A stretch of DNA of 64,000 nt from Sphingobacterium hotanense. Lineage in GTDB: Bacteria > Bacteroidota > Bacteroidia > Sphingobacteriales > Sphingobacteriaceae. Made by a program: the position numbers and the translations under genes. The DNA lies in the NCBI RefSeq assembly GCF_008274825.1, contig NZ_CP030848.1, positions 2,418,001 through 2,482,000 on the forward strand, written 5' to 3'. The notes under the pieces are model-generated. The model saw only the letters and a program-made list of their open reading frames with translations. It was not told where the DNA came from and did no database searches. Shown piece after piece: positions 35,681 to 44,330 of this stretch (positions are counted from its first letter, which is position 1; the number at the start of each line of letters is the position of its first letter).

Positions 35681-35776
35681 TCCCCTTTTAAAAACCCTTT
35701 CAAACCCAATACAAACCCAAAGCAGACCCAACTGGAAAGGGCTTTCATTGGGCTCTAAATAGCCTATGAAAGCCCT
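35681..35776 (-). repeat. Palindromic intergenic repeat, copy 2
   Basis: Read on the minus strand it has an 11-bp inverted repeat AGGGCTTTCAT/ATGAAAGCCCT (35776-35766 and 35748-35738). Then come units TTGGGTCTGC, TTTGGGTTTGTA, TTGGGTTTGAAA and an AAAAGGGG end. The order (hairpin, ATTGGGTTTG units, AAAGGGG) is the same as in copy 1. Confidence 0.8.
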
Positions 35777-35840
35777 ATAACTAAAGGTTGATTATTTGAA
35801 TTCCCTTATTCGTCTTCGGCATAATTCTCGACGATGTTAT

Positions 35841-37313
35841 CTAATGACCTTTGCCCTCATGGAAATGAATCCCATCGATTGGTGCGTCAGAGTAGATAAT
35901 CGCATCGGTCATTCGAATGTGATACCCTTTTTTAGGGTTCGTTACGACGACTTTTACATTATGTTTTCCTTTTGGTAGCTGATACTTCCAGAAGATTTCG
36001 TGCTTCCTCGTTTGGTAATCCGTTGGCATTTTCGTGCGTTCCACTTCTTTGCCATCGATGTAAACCGTCAATTCAAGCGTGTACTCTTCCGTGATGTTTG
36101 CATCTTTAGCAGCATTTCCCTTGATCACGATGCCCGTTCCGGTGAAATCGAAAGCATGTTCTGACGTCAGTTTTCTGCTGCCCAAATTCATACGCTCAAT
36201 CGGATAGGTTCCCTCGAACGCTTTTTCATAGCGAACAGCCTTTGGTTGCTGTACATTGATCACAATCTCATTAGCCCCTACTTTACCACCATTCCTCTTA
36301 ATCATCTGAATAGCATGTTTATAACCAATCTCGTAAACCTTATTTAAAGAAATATCGGTGTACTTGAAGTTGATATCTTCGGCTTCTTTAAGTCCCATTT
36401 TCCAATAAGTCGGAATTTTATCATAGCCTAATATAGTCCCCAAAACACCTCCAGCATTCGAAGGATTACAATCGGAGTCCTGCCCTGCTCGCGTCGATAT
36501 CTCTAGCGTCTTGGTGAAGTCACCCTCCCCATACAATAATCCAAGTACGATATAGGCTGCATTGATCTTTGCATCGATATTAAATGGGCCAAATGCTCCG
36601 TCCGGACATCCATGCGCTTCTGACCATTTCTTCTGCAGCTCGAACCAGGTTTGCTTCCAATCATTCGGATATTGAGCATGCCATTTGATCACGTCTGCTA
36701 TACATTTATAAAAATCACTCTGCGCTGGCACGGTCTTCAAGGCTTCCTTGACTACGAAATTGACATCATCAGAGATATAAGCGATAGTGTACAATGCTCC
36801 GACATAAACACCGCCATACCATCCATCGCCGTAATTCATAATATGGCCAACTTTATCCGATATATCAGAAGCCGAATTCGGCATGCCGGGGTTCATTAAC
36901 CCTGCAAAGTCAGCTTCGATTTGGTAATCGATGTCATCTGCATGTGGGTTGTTAAGCCAATGTCCCGACTCAGGCGGCATCACACCATTCAATATATTAT
37001 AGCGGGCCGCTTGATTTGCATGCCAAAGAACATATTCCGCATTGGCGAAAGCGTTAGCAAAATCTGCCGCCGGTGCGTCAATTCCTTTCTTCTCGATTAC
37101 ATCCACGAAGGTGAGATCCATATAGACATCATCGTACAGCCCTGGCAACTCGATCATGGTTTTCTTGATATAACCATCATACCAAGGAATCACCTTATTA
37201 TCCGGAATATAAGTGCCGTTATATTTAAATTCAGTTGGGCCACCAAAGGTTACACCTATCACTTGACCAGCCCATCCGCCTTTAAGTTTATCCTTTAATA
37301 CTTCGGGTTTCAT
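35841..37313 (-). CDS. ADP-ribosylglycohydrolase family protein, 5' end frameshifted
   Basis: The 490-residue frame has an N-terminal ADP-ribosylglycohydrolase fold. GGWAGQVIGVTFGGPTEF lies near 12-29, YDDVYMDLTF with metal-binding Asp residues near 61, and STRAGQDSDCNPSNAGG near 285. A beta-sandwich C-terminal domain follows (about 350-480). Upstream, a signal peptide (FIPKIALALCAVCFTAASYA, then Q) is in frame with the gene but has no start. The ATG with proper context at 37414 is out of frame by one base across a five-A run (37408-37404). The native protein was probably exported. As read, only a start at 37313 without signal peptide remains. Confidence 0.85.
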   Translation of the reverse strand: MKPEVLKDKLKGGWAGQVIGVTFGGPTEFKYNGTYIPDNKVIPWYDGYIKKTMIELPGLYDDVYMDLTFVDVIEKKGIDAPAADFANAFANAEYVLWHANQAARYNILNGVMPPESGHWLNNPHADDIDYQIEADFAGLMNPGMPNSASDISDKVGHIMNYGDGWYGGVYVGALYTIAYISDDVNFVVKEALKTVPAQSDFYKCIADVIKWHAQYPNDWKQTWFELQKKWSEAHGCPDGAFGPFNIDAKINAAYIVLGLLYGEGDFTKTLEISTRAGQDSDCNPSNAGGVLGTILGYDKIPTYWKMGLKEAEDINFKYTDISLNKVYEIGYKHAIQMIKRNGGKVGANEIVINVQQPKAVRYEKAFEGTYPIERMNLGSRKLTSEHAFDFTGTGIVIKGNAAKDANITEEYTLELTVYIDGKEVERTKMPTDYQTRKHEIFWKYQLPKGKHNVKVVVTNPKKGYHIRMTDAIIYSDAPIDGIHFHEGKGH

Positions 37314-37414
37314 TTTCGCTTGCTTCGGAAGACTGTTTTGCGCATAGCTGGCGGCCGTGAAACAAACAGCACATAAAGCAAGAGCGATTTTTGGAATAAA
37401 AAGTTTTTCTTCAT

Positions 37415-37710
37415 AGATTTTTTGGTTTTACAGCGTTAGCATTATGGCTATACGCAAGGCTAATACCATAAAAGTAAATGAAACCCTAATCAGAAAAAGA
37501 CATATTTTGTACAAAATTGATAATTACAAATTGGCACCTACAATTTGTATTTGCTTATATACAGCTATATATCAATACGATAAATCCTGAAATAATCAAA
37601 CTTTACAACATTCCCATTAGCAAATGTCAAGGGTGATATAATTTTCAATTCTAGAAAATTATGTATTGATACGTTTTGAGCCTAATGATAGGAATAAATG
37701 GTCGCCCACC
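37415..37710. other. Intergenic region between two minus-strand genes
   Basis: Nearly 300 A/T-rich bases upstream of the ADP-ribosylglycohydrolase and downstream of the MutS-like gene. I see no gene, RNA or repeat. Confidence 0.5.
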
Positions 37711-39039
37711 CTACTTATCCCCCTTTAGCCGATCAATAGAAGTAAATACGCCACTTTGCTTTAAGAGCCACATCCCTAGCTTCTCTTCAGCAATACCAGG
37801 GGCAATCTTATACGTAAATACTGGCAATCCATTTTCATCACCTTCTATCTTCATCCGCATAAAATCAATGGAAGGCACCTCCTGAAGCTGTTTGGAGAGC
37901 TCGGTAATATGCGATGACACAATTACATAGGGGCCATCGACTTCCGCAAGGCTTTTCATGACATCAAGAATAGCATTTGACGCATCGCTATGATTTGTCC
38001 CTTTAAAAAGTTCGTCAAGGATAATGAGCGCATTCGAATCCACTGGCAATTGATCGACGATTTCCTTTAAACGGATCGCTTCCACATAGAAATGGCTATA
38101 CCCCAACTCTAGATTATCTTGCAAATTGATACTCGTAAATACCCCGTCGATAAGATCGGTTTGTATAGCATCTGCAGGCACAGGAAAGCCGATATGCGTA
38201 AGGTAAAGTGCGGAGGCAATAGATTTGATAATCGAGGATTTACCCGCCATATTTGCCCCTGTCAGGAACCAAATCTTCTTCTCCTGTTTCAATGAAATAT
38301 CATTTTTTACGGGCGCTTTATGAAAAATATGATAAACACCTTCCATCTTGATCTCGCCGGTTTCATTCTTAGGGTAAACTTCTGGATAACAGAATCCTAA
38401 GCTTTTTGATATTTTGGCTACAGCCAGGTAGGCGTCCACTTCAAAAAAGAAACGTATCAACTTCTTCAACTTTGGAGCTAACTCATAACGAATTAATCGG
38501 TCGAGCGATTCAATATTCAATATATTGACTTTAAGTTTGTCGGTTACATGCTTTTTCCCTTTATATATTTGGTTGAGGCAGTCGTTCGTCAAATTGATCA
38601 TTTCCGTCATGTCCTCATAAACCTGATGTTTGTTGACTTCCTGATAAAACTTCATCGACGAGATTAGAAACTCTGAGGCTTCTAATATAGAGCGCTTTCG
38701 ATAATAGTATATTGGGGAGCGAACACCGAGGAAGTCAAGAAAACTTATGCCATGACTCGCGCCCGAGTGGGAAGCATGGATATACTTCTCCAAATCCTTA
38801 ACGATGACACGATAAAACGGAAAATCTACATTTGCAACAGGTTCTAGGCGACGAATTTTCTTCTGTCGATCCTTGATACCTTCAATATTCAACAAGGGCG
38901 TGTAAAAGACATCCCGAAAGTAATCCTGCCCACCCTCAGTAATGGCTTGATCAAAAAAATCATAGATTGTTCTTCCACTATAATCACGCAGTTGAATATC
39001 TTTTAAGGTTTGTTCGTCGATTAGAAAGGTTACTGCCAT
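37711..39039 (-). CDS. MutS-related ATPase without mismatch-recognition domain
   Basis: The 442-residue protein has the MutS core and ATPase only. The helical lever and clamp region covers about 1-245. Walker A FLTGANMAGKSSIIKS lies near 258 and Walker B LIILDELFKGTNHSD near 338. It lacks the N-terminal mismatch-binding domain with its Phe-x-Glu and also the Smr nuclease domain of MutS2. This is a short MutS-like family common in Bacteroidota, of unknown role. It is transcribed alone. The gap to 39318 shows no clear feature. Confidence 0.88.
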   Translation of the reverse strand: MAVTFLIDEQTLKDIQLRDYSGRTIYDFFDQAITEGGQDYFRDVFYTPLLNIEGIKDRQKKIRRLEPVANVDFPFYRVIVKDLEKYIHASHSGASHGISFLDFLGVRSPIYYYRKRSILEASEFLISSMKFYQEVNKHQVYEDMTEMINLTNDCLNQIYKGKKHVTDKLKVNILNIESLDRLIRYELAPKLKKLIRFFFEVDAYLAVAKISKSLGFCYPEVYPKNETGEIKMEGVYHIFHKAPVKNDISLKQEKKIWFLTGANMAGKSSIIKSIASALYLTHIGFPVPADAIQTDLIDGVFTSINLQDNLELGYSHFYVEAIRLKEIVDQLPVDSNALIILDELFKGTNHSDASNAILDVMKSLAEVDGPYVIVSSHITELSKQLQEVPSIDFMRMKIEGDENGLPVFTYKIAPGIAEEKLGMWLLKQSGVFTSIDRLKGDK

Positions 39040-39318
39040 AAGTATTCCTAATATACAATTTATTGTTTTTACTTAAATCTTTTTTTAAAACCCTTAAAAA
39101 CGGTTTTAGTTAACTTATAATTATGAGATGCAAAAACACGACATTCTCCATAATTAAATCGATAAATAATAATTACAAAATATTGATTTGCGCGAACAGT
39201 AAATAAGTGATAAAGTGCTGAAATTCAGTAAAAAGCGCGTATCATTACCTATAATCGATAGCAGTAATTACTGATTTTAAAGCATATTTACCGAAATTCA
39301 GATAACATTTTGGTCAAG

Positions 39319-40044
39319 ATGAGAATAGCGATCATTTCGGATATACATGGAAATCTACCAGCATTGATTAATGTGCTAGACGATATTCAGGCTAGAGAAA
39401 TCCAGCAAGTCTATTGCTTGGGCGACCTGACAGACTTTGCACCCTGGCCAAATGAATGCATTCACTTAATTAAGACATTAAATATCCCTTGCATACAGGG
39501 AAATCATGACCAATGGATCGCAGAAGATAGTGCTATCGTCTCTTTGGCGCATCATTCTCCCGAGGAAGCAAGAGTGAGAGAAATCGCTATCAATCACAGC
39601 AAAGCTATCGTTACTGGCGATAATAAAATCTTTCTAGGTGAACTCCCTTTTCAAATTCGATTGGATTATAGAATTGGAAACAAGCATTGGCAGATATTGC
39701 TGGTTCATGCTCATCCCGACAGCAATAATCAACACCTCTATGAAGATGAGCCCGATGAAACCTTTGCATTTCTGTTGGAGCGAGAGCAAGCCGATGCATT
39801 AGTCATGGGGCATACACATTACTCCTTCATCAAAGCAATCGACAGCAAATGGGCTATCAATTGTGGATCGGTGGGTCGATCAAAAGAAGCGAATAGAGAC
39901 GCTTCCTATTTGATTATTGAAATTTGCAAAGACCGCATAGTCCCAGAGATCATACAGTTAGATTTTAATAAATCGTCCGTAAGGAATGCTATAAAAAATA
40001 GTGACATCCCCGATTTCTATGCGGACTTTTGGGACGCTAAATAG
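39319..40044 (+). CDS. YfcE/MJ0936-type metallophosphoesterase
   Basis: The ATG at 39319 is chosen over an in-frame TTG three codons earlier. The 241-residue enzyme has the calcineurin-like metal motifs: IISDIHGNL near 4-12, YCLGDLTD near 35, IQGNHDQW near 60, VHAHPDS near 135 and VMGHTHYSF near 160. It is a cytosolic two-metal phosphodiesterase or phosphatase with unknown substrate. It converges with the next gene: only 3 nt separate the two stops, with no obvious terminator between. Confidence 0.92.
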   Translation: MRIAIISDIHGNLPALINVLDDIQAREIQQVYCLGDLTDFAPWPNECIHLIKTLNIPCIQGNHDQWIAEDSAIVSLAHHSPEEARVREIAINHSKAIVTGDNKIFLGELPFQIRLDYRIGNKHWQILLVHAHPDSNNQHLYEDEPDETFAFLLEREQADALVMGHTHYSFIKAIDSKWAINCGSVGRSKEANRDASYLIIEICKDRIVPEIIQLDFNKSSVRNAIKNSDIPDFYADFWDAK

Positions 40045-40047
40045 TAA

Positions 40048-40614
40048 TTATTCTACAGTCAGACCCTTGAAAACAAACGCTTCATTTCCTGCCCCAGAAC
40101 CTATTTCAAATTTCAGCATGGCAAGCTTAGGGATTTTAACTTCCAATGGGAAAGTCATTGTAAAAGCATAGGGAATATCAATTTCTGGCTTGTCAACAAA
40201 TAAATGCGCCGTTCCATTCATTGCAAAATCAGTTTTAATAATTCTTCCTTCAGGAGTAATTATATGAATATCATGCGCCTGTATCGGTCTGTATCCTGTC
40301 GTAGCGGTATGTTGCTTAATAATGCCATTTATGACAATATTGTTAGCATCGGAATCAAACTGTACTTTATTGAGAATGACTTCGTATGTTTTCGATTTGA
40401 TTTTCGGTTCAGATTGCTGTAATTGTAATACGCCTTCGTAATAAGGAATGCGATCTTCGAGCTTGTGAACTGCAGCTTGCAGGCTATTAATCTGTGAATT
40501 TAAGTTTTCGATTTTTGCATGCAATTGATCTATTGTGAGTTTTTCCTGTGCAAAAGAAACCGATGACAATGCAATAATAAAAGCAGTTGTAGAATTAATA
40601 GTTTTTAGAAGCAT
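40048..40614 (-). CDS. Secreted protein with an N-terminal coiled coil
   Basis: The start ATG 40614 opens a signal peptide (MLLKTINSTTAFIIALSSVS, then FAQ). A heptad coiled coil follows (IDQLHAKIENLNSQINSLQA), then a beta-rich domain of about 110 residues. Similar proteins have a short trimerising coil followed by a sandwich, but the family was not recognised. It is likely periplasmic or surface-located. Confidence 0.75.
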   Translation of the reverse strand: MLLKTINSTTAFIIALSSVSFAQEKLTIDQLHAKIENLNSQINSLQAAVHKLEDRIPYYEGVLQLQQSEPKIKSKTYEVILNKVQFDSDANNIVINGIIKQHTATTGYRPIQAHDIHIITPEGRIIKTDFAMNGTAHLFVDKPEIDIPYAFTMTFPLEVKIPKLAMLKFEIGSGAGNEAFVFKGLTVE

Positions 40615-40822
40615 AATAGTATAGTGTAGTAGAGTTAAAATTCTATAGAAAATTAGCAAGTATAACCAACAAAAAAGAAAGTTTTCAGAAAAAAAGTTTT
40701 CTTAAATAACAATTCACAGTCTCGAAGCGTATGAAATCGATTTCGTTACTTTTATCTCATTATATCTATATGTAATAGTATTTTAGAATATCGTATCGCA
40801 TAACCTTTTTTAACCAATTGAA

Positions 40823-42739
40823 ATGAGCCGCTTCCTTATTTTTATTTTTATTCTGTTGATAGCTATTCCTTCAAAAGGAATGTTGAACCCAAAAGTCGAG
40901 CTAAATTTATTGACGAAAAGCTTTTCAGAAGAAGATATACGGAAAAGTTTATCAAGCTCAAAAAAATGGGTTCCCTATCCGGATTACAAGGATCGTCACG
41001 GCTGGAAAGCTTTAACCCTTTCTGTCTATAATACTTTGATTGAAGAAGGTGAAGCTTGTTTAAAGTACCAATGGCAAGTCGTCAAAGCGACAGATTACCT
41101 TGCGTTTGAACGTAACGGCTCTCGAGTAATTATGGAAAAGCCGATGAATGAAAATGCCAAAGCTTTAAGCAAGTTATTTTTAGCCGAACTTGCTGAGGGC
41201 AAGGGACGATTTCTCGATCAAATCATAAATGGGGTTTGGTACTTCACAGAAATGAGCACCTGGTCATTATCCGCACACGTCCCGGGGTATCAATCTTCCA
41301 AGCGAAGCTTGCCGCAGTCGGACACTCATGTGGTTGACCTTGTTGCAGGTGATATGGGTTCTATGCTCTCATGGATTCATTACTTCTTTAAGGCAGAAAT
41401 GGATAAGGTAAATCCGGAGATTGCTTCCCGTCTAAAAACGAACATTAAAGCGCGTGTAATACAACCTTATTTGACACGAAATGACATGTGGTGGCAGGCC
41501 TTCGACATAACGCCAGCACAAGTGGTTAACAACTGGAATCCTTGGTGCAATTTCAACGTACTGACTTGCTTGCTTTTAATCGAAGACAATGAACAGCAGA
41601 AAGTCGCAGGGATTTACAAAACGATGCAATCGGTTGATAAATTCATCAACTATATCAAGCATGATGGCGCTTGTGAGGAAGGCCCGTCCTACTGGGGACA
41701 TGCTGCAGGAAAATTATACGATTATCTCAAAATGCTTTCATTGGCTACAGGGGATAAAGTCAACTTCTTTGATCAACAAATGATCAAAGACATGGGCGAA
41801 TATATCGCCCAGTCCTATGTCGGCGGTGATTCATGGGTTGTTAATTTCGCCGATGCCTCTGCAAAAAGTACTGCCGATCCGCTATTGATCTACCGTTATG
41901 GCCGTTCGGTAAACAGCAAAGAAATGCAACGATTTGCCAAATACCTTCACGATAAGGAGCCAACGCAATTTAGATTTGGCAGAGATGCCTTTCGAAGTTT
42001 AGAGGATTTAGCGACCTTTCAACACATTGCTCTGGAATCTTCCTCCACTCCAACAAACGCTTATAAATGGTATCCGGAAACAGAATTTCTCTATATACGA
42101 GATCAAAACCTATTCTTTGCCGCCAAAGGCGGATTCAACAAAGAAAGTCATAACCACAATGACGTCGGCAGTTTCCTGCTGTTCTTGGGTGAACAACCGG
42201 TATTTATCGACGCGGGTGTCGGCACCTATAATAAAAAAACATTTTCGAAGGAACGTTACGATATCTGGACGATGCAAAGCGATTACCACAATCTTCCTCG
42301 AATTAATGGATATCAACAACGCTTTGGCGCACAATATAAATCACAAAACAACAGGTTTGACGCCAAAAAGCGGGAATTTGAGCTTGAGATTGCTGGAGCC
42401 TATCCGAAAGAAGCTAAGATCAACTCTTGGATACGCAAATATAGAGTCGAGAATAAAGGCTTGCTAATTACCGATCAGTTTGATATTGAAAGTCCACTAA
42501 CGGAGCATGTTATTCATTTTCTGTTGGCAAAAGAGCCAAGGGTAAAAACCGGAATTGTGGAACTTAATGACGGTGCCTATGCCCTATCTTATGATAAGTC
42601 TTTATTCGACGCATCGGTAGAAGCAATTGAGCAGGATGATATTCGATTAAGCAAAGTTTGGGGCAATCAGATTTATCGCCTAAGCTTGAAAGCAAAGACG
42701 ACAACAAAGAAAGGAGTCTACCGTTTCAGTATAAAATAA
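40823..42739 (+). CDS. Heparinase II/III family polysaccharide lyase
   Basis: This 638-residue secreted enzyme has a signal peptide (MSRFLIFIFILLIAIPSKG). An alpha/alpha toroid domain (about 30-380) is followed by a beta-sandwich. Key blocks are ACEEGPSYWGHAAGK near 285, NHNDVGSFLLF near 445 and IDAGVGTYNKKTF near 463. YHNLPRING lies near 492. They correspond to the catalytic Tyr/His/Glu set and metal site of heparinase II-like lyases. These cleave uronic-acid glycans by beta-elimination and leave unsaturated ends. GH88 lies 70 nt downstream and removes such ends, which supports a shared pathway. No SusC/SusD pair is adjacent. Confidence 0.88.
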   Translation: MSRFLIFIFILLIAIPSKGMLNPKVELNLLTKSFSEEDIRKSLSSSKKWVPYPDYKDRHGWKALTLSVYNTLIEEGEACLKYQWQVVKATDYLAFERNGSRVIMEKPMNENAKALSKLFLAELAEGKGRFLDQIINGVWYFTEMSTWSLSAHVPGYQSSKRSLPQSDTHVVDLVAGDMGSMLSWIHYFFKAEMDKVNPEIASRLKTNIKARVIQPYLTRNDMWWQAFDITPAQVVNNWNPWCNFNVLTCLLLIEDNEQQKVAGIYKTMQSVDKFINYIKHDGACEEGPSYWGHAAGKLYDYLKMLSLATGDKVNFFDQQMIKDMGEYIAQSYVGGDSWVVNFADASAKSTADPLLIYRYGRSVNSKEMQRFAKYLHDKEPTQFRFGRDAFRSLEDLATFQHIALESSSTPTNAYKWYPETEFLYIRDQNLFFAAKGGFNKESHNHNDVGSFLLFLGEQPVFIDAGVGTYNKKTFSKERYDIWTMQSDYHNLPRINGYQQRFGAQYKSQNNRFDAKKREFELEIAGAYPKEAKINSWIRKYRVENKGLLITDQFDIESPLTEHVIHFLLAKEPRVKTGIVELNDGAYALSYDKSLFDASVEAIEQDDIRLSKVWGNQIYRLSLKAKTTTKKGVYRFSIK

Positions 42740-42809
42740 GAAGCAGAAGGCCCGCCGAAACACCTTAGTGTATCTTCTGTTGACGAAATAACCCACTAAC
42801 ATCTGACCT

Positions 42810-44072
42810 ATGAAAATAAGCTTGAACAAATTAAAAACTATCCCTATTGTAGCCGCAGCAAGTGCTGTTCTTTTTATCAATATGATTCCAAGCCAAACGA
42901 ATTTTATTGATAAAGCTTTTAAGTCGGCGGAGAAGCAATATGAATCTCTTTGTAAGGAAGCTGAGGTCTTGAAACGATTCCCACGCACCATAGATAAAGA
43001 GGGCAAACTGAAAGGAACTGATGAATGGGATTGGACAGGAGGATTCTTTCCGGGCTCATTATGGTTCTTATACCACCAATCAGGAAATGAACAAACCAAA
43101 GCAGAAGCGATCAAATGGACTGAGGATTTGGAAAAAGCTAAAGATCTAGACCAGCATCATGATATTGGCTTCGTTATGTATTGTTCCTATGGAAACGGAA
43201 TAAAATATTCAAATGACCCTGCAAAGATTAAAGAATATCAAGACATTATCATTCATTCGTCAAATACCGCACTGCGTCGCTTCGATCCGAAAGTAGGTTT
43301 GATAAAATCATGGAATAAAAAGAAAGCTTGGGATGAAAAAACGGTTTGGGAATACCCTGTCATAATCGACAATATGATGAATCTGGAGATGCTCTGCTAT
43401 GCCTCTGACTTAACAGGCGATCCGAAATATAGGAAGGTCGCGATATCTCATGCCGATAAGACCATGAAGAACCACTTCCGGAAAGACTACTCTACGTACC
43501 ATGTTGTTGACTATGATAAGAACGGAAAAGCAATTCATCATCAAACGAATCAAGGCTATGCCGACGAGTCGACTTGGTCGCGCGGACAAGCATGGGCAAT
43601 ATATGGATTTACCATGATGTACCGAGAGACTAAAAAAGTCGAATATCTGAAAACTGCGCAGCAAGCCGCTAAATTCTATATTAACCATCCTAATCTACCG
43701 TCTGATAAGATTCCTTATTGGGACTTTAATGCACATCAGGATGGCTATCGTTCCGACGTTGACTTTCCAAAACGTCAATTAGATTATATCCCGCGAGATG
43801 CATCCGCTGCTGCCATCGTTGCATCAGCATTGATTGAACTTTCGACATTTTCTAAAGCAAAGGATAAAGCGCTATTTTTAAGTTTCGCAAAGGAAACACT
43901 TGAAACCTTAGCTTCTCCTGCTTATTTCGCAGATTACGGTACGAATGGCGGATTTCTGTTGAAACACAGCGTTGGAAGCCAGCCCCATAACTCGGAAGTC
44001 GATGTACCACTAACGTACGCTGATTATTATTTCCTAGAGGGATTGACGCGCTTAAAAGAACTAAAGAACTAA
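42810..44072 (+). CDS. GH88 unsaturated glucuronyl hydrolase
   Basis: The 420-residue enzyme has a hydrophobic N-terminal segment (about 7-24), likely a signal peptide. It belongs to family GH88, which removes the unsaturated uronic acid left by lyases. Signature blocks: HHDIGFVMYCSYGNG near 112-126 with one catalytic Asp, PVIIDNMMNLEML near 183 with the second, and STWSRGQAWAIYG near 253. The frame is intact. It sits directly behind the heparinase-like lyase and before a GH2 enzyme. Confidence 0.93.
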   Translation: MKISLNKLKTIPIVAAASAVLFINMIPSQTNFIDKAFKSAEKQYESLCKEAEVLKRFPRTIDKEGKLKGTDEWDWTGGFFPGSLWFLYHQSGNEQTKAEAIKWTEDLEKAKDLDQHHDIGFVMYCSYGNGIKYSNDPAKIKEYQDIIIHSSNTALRRFDPKVGLIKSWNKKKAWDEKTVWEYPVIIDNMMNLEMLCYASDLTGDPKYRKVAISHADKTMKNHFRKDYSTYHVVDYDKNGKAIHHQTNQGYADESTWSRGQAWAIYGFTMMYRETKKVEYLKTAQQAAKFYINHPNLPSDKIPYWDFNAHQDGYRSDVDFPKRQLDYIPRDASAAAIVASALIELSTFSKAKDKALFLSFAKETLETLASPAYFADYGTNGGFLLKHSVGSQPHNSEVDVPLTYADYYFLEGLTRLKELKN

Positions 44073-44330
44073 TTTATTCAGAATACTTGTTTTCTTACTG
44101 TACACATATCTTTATTGGTCTGGTCGCAGAAGCGATTAGAGGTTGAATAGTTTGGCCTACAGCACAGGATAGCTGTTTGAACTAATCTGGTTATTTTAGT
44201 TATATTGCATTAAGAAACCTATTTTTCTGAAAGTGTCTGTTTTCAAAGACGATCAAGAACTTTCAATCTTGTTTGTGCTTCAATGGAAACGTGATAGTTT
44301 TAATCAAGCATATACCTAAACAAATCACTT

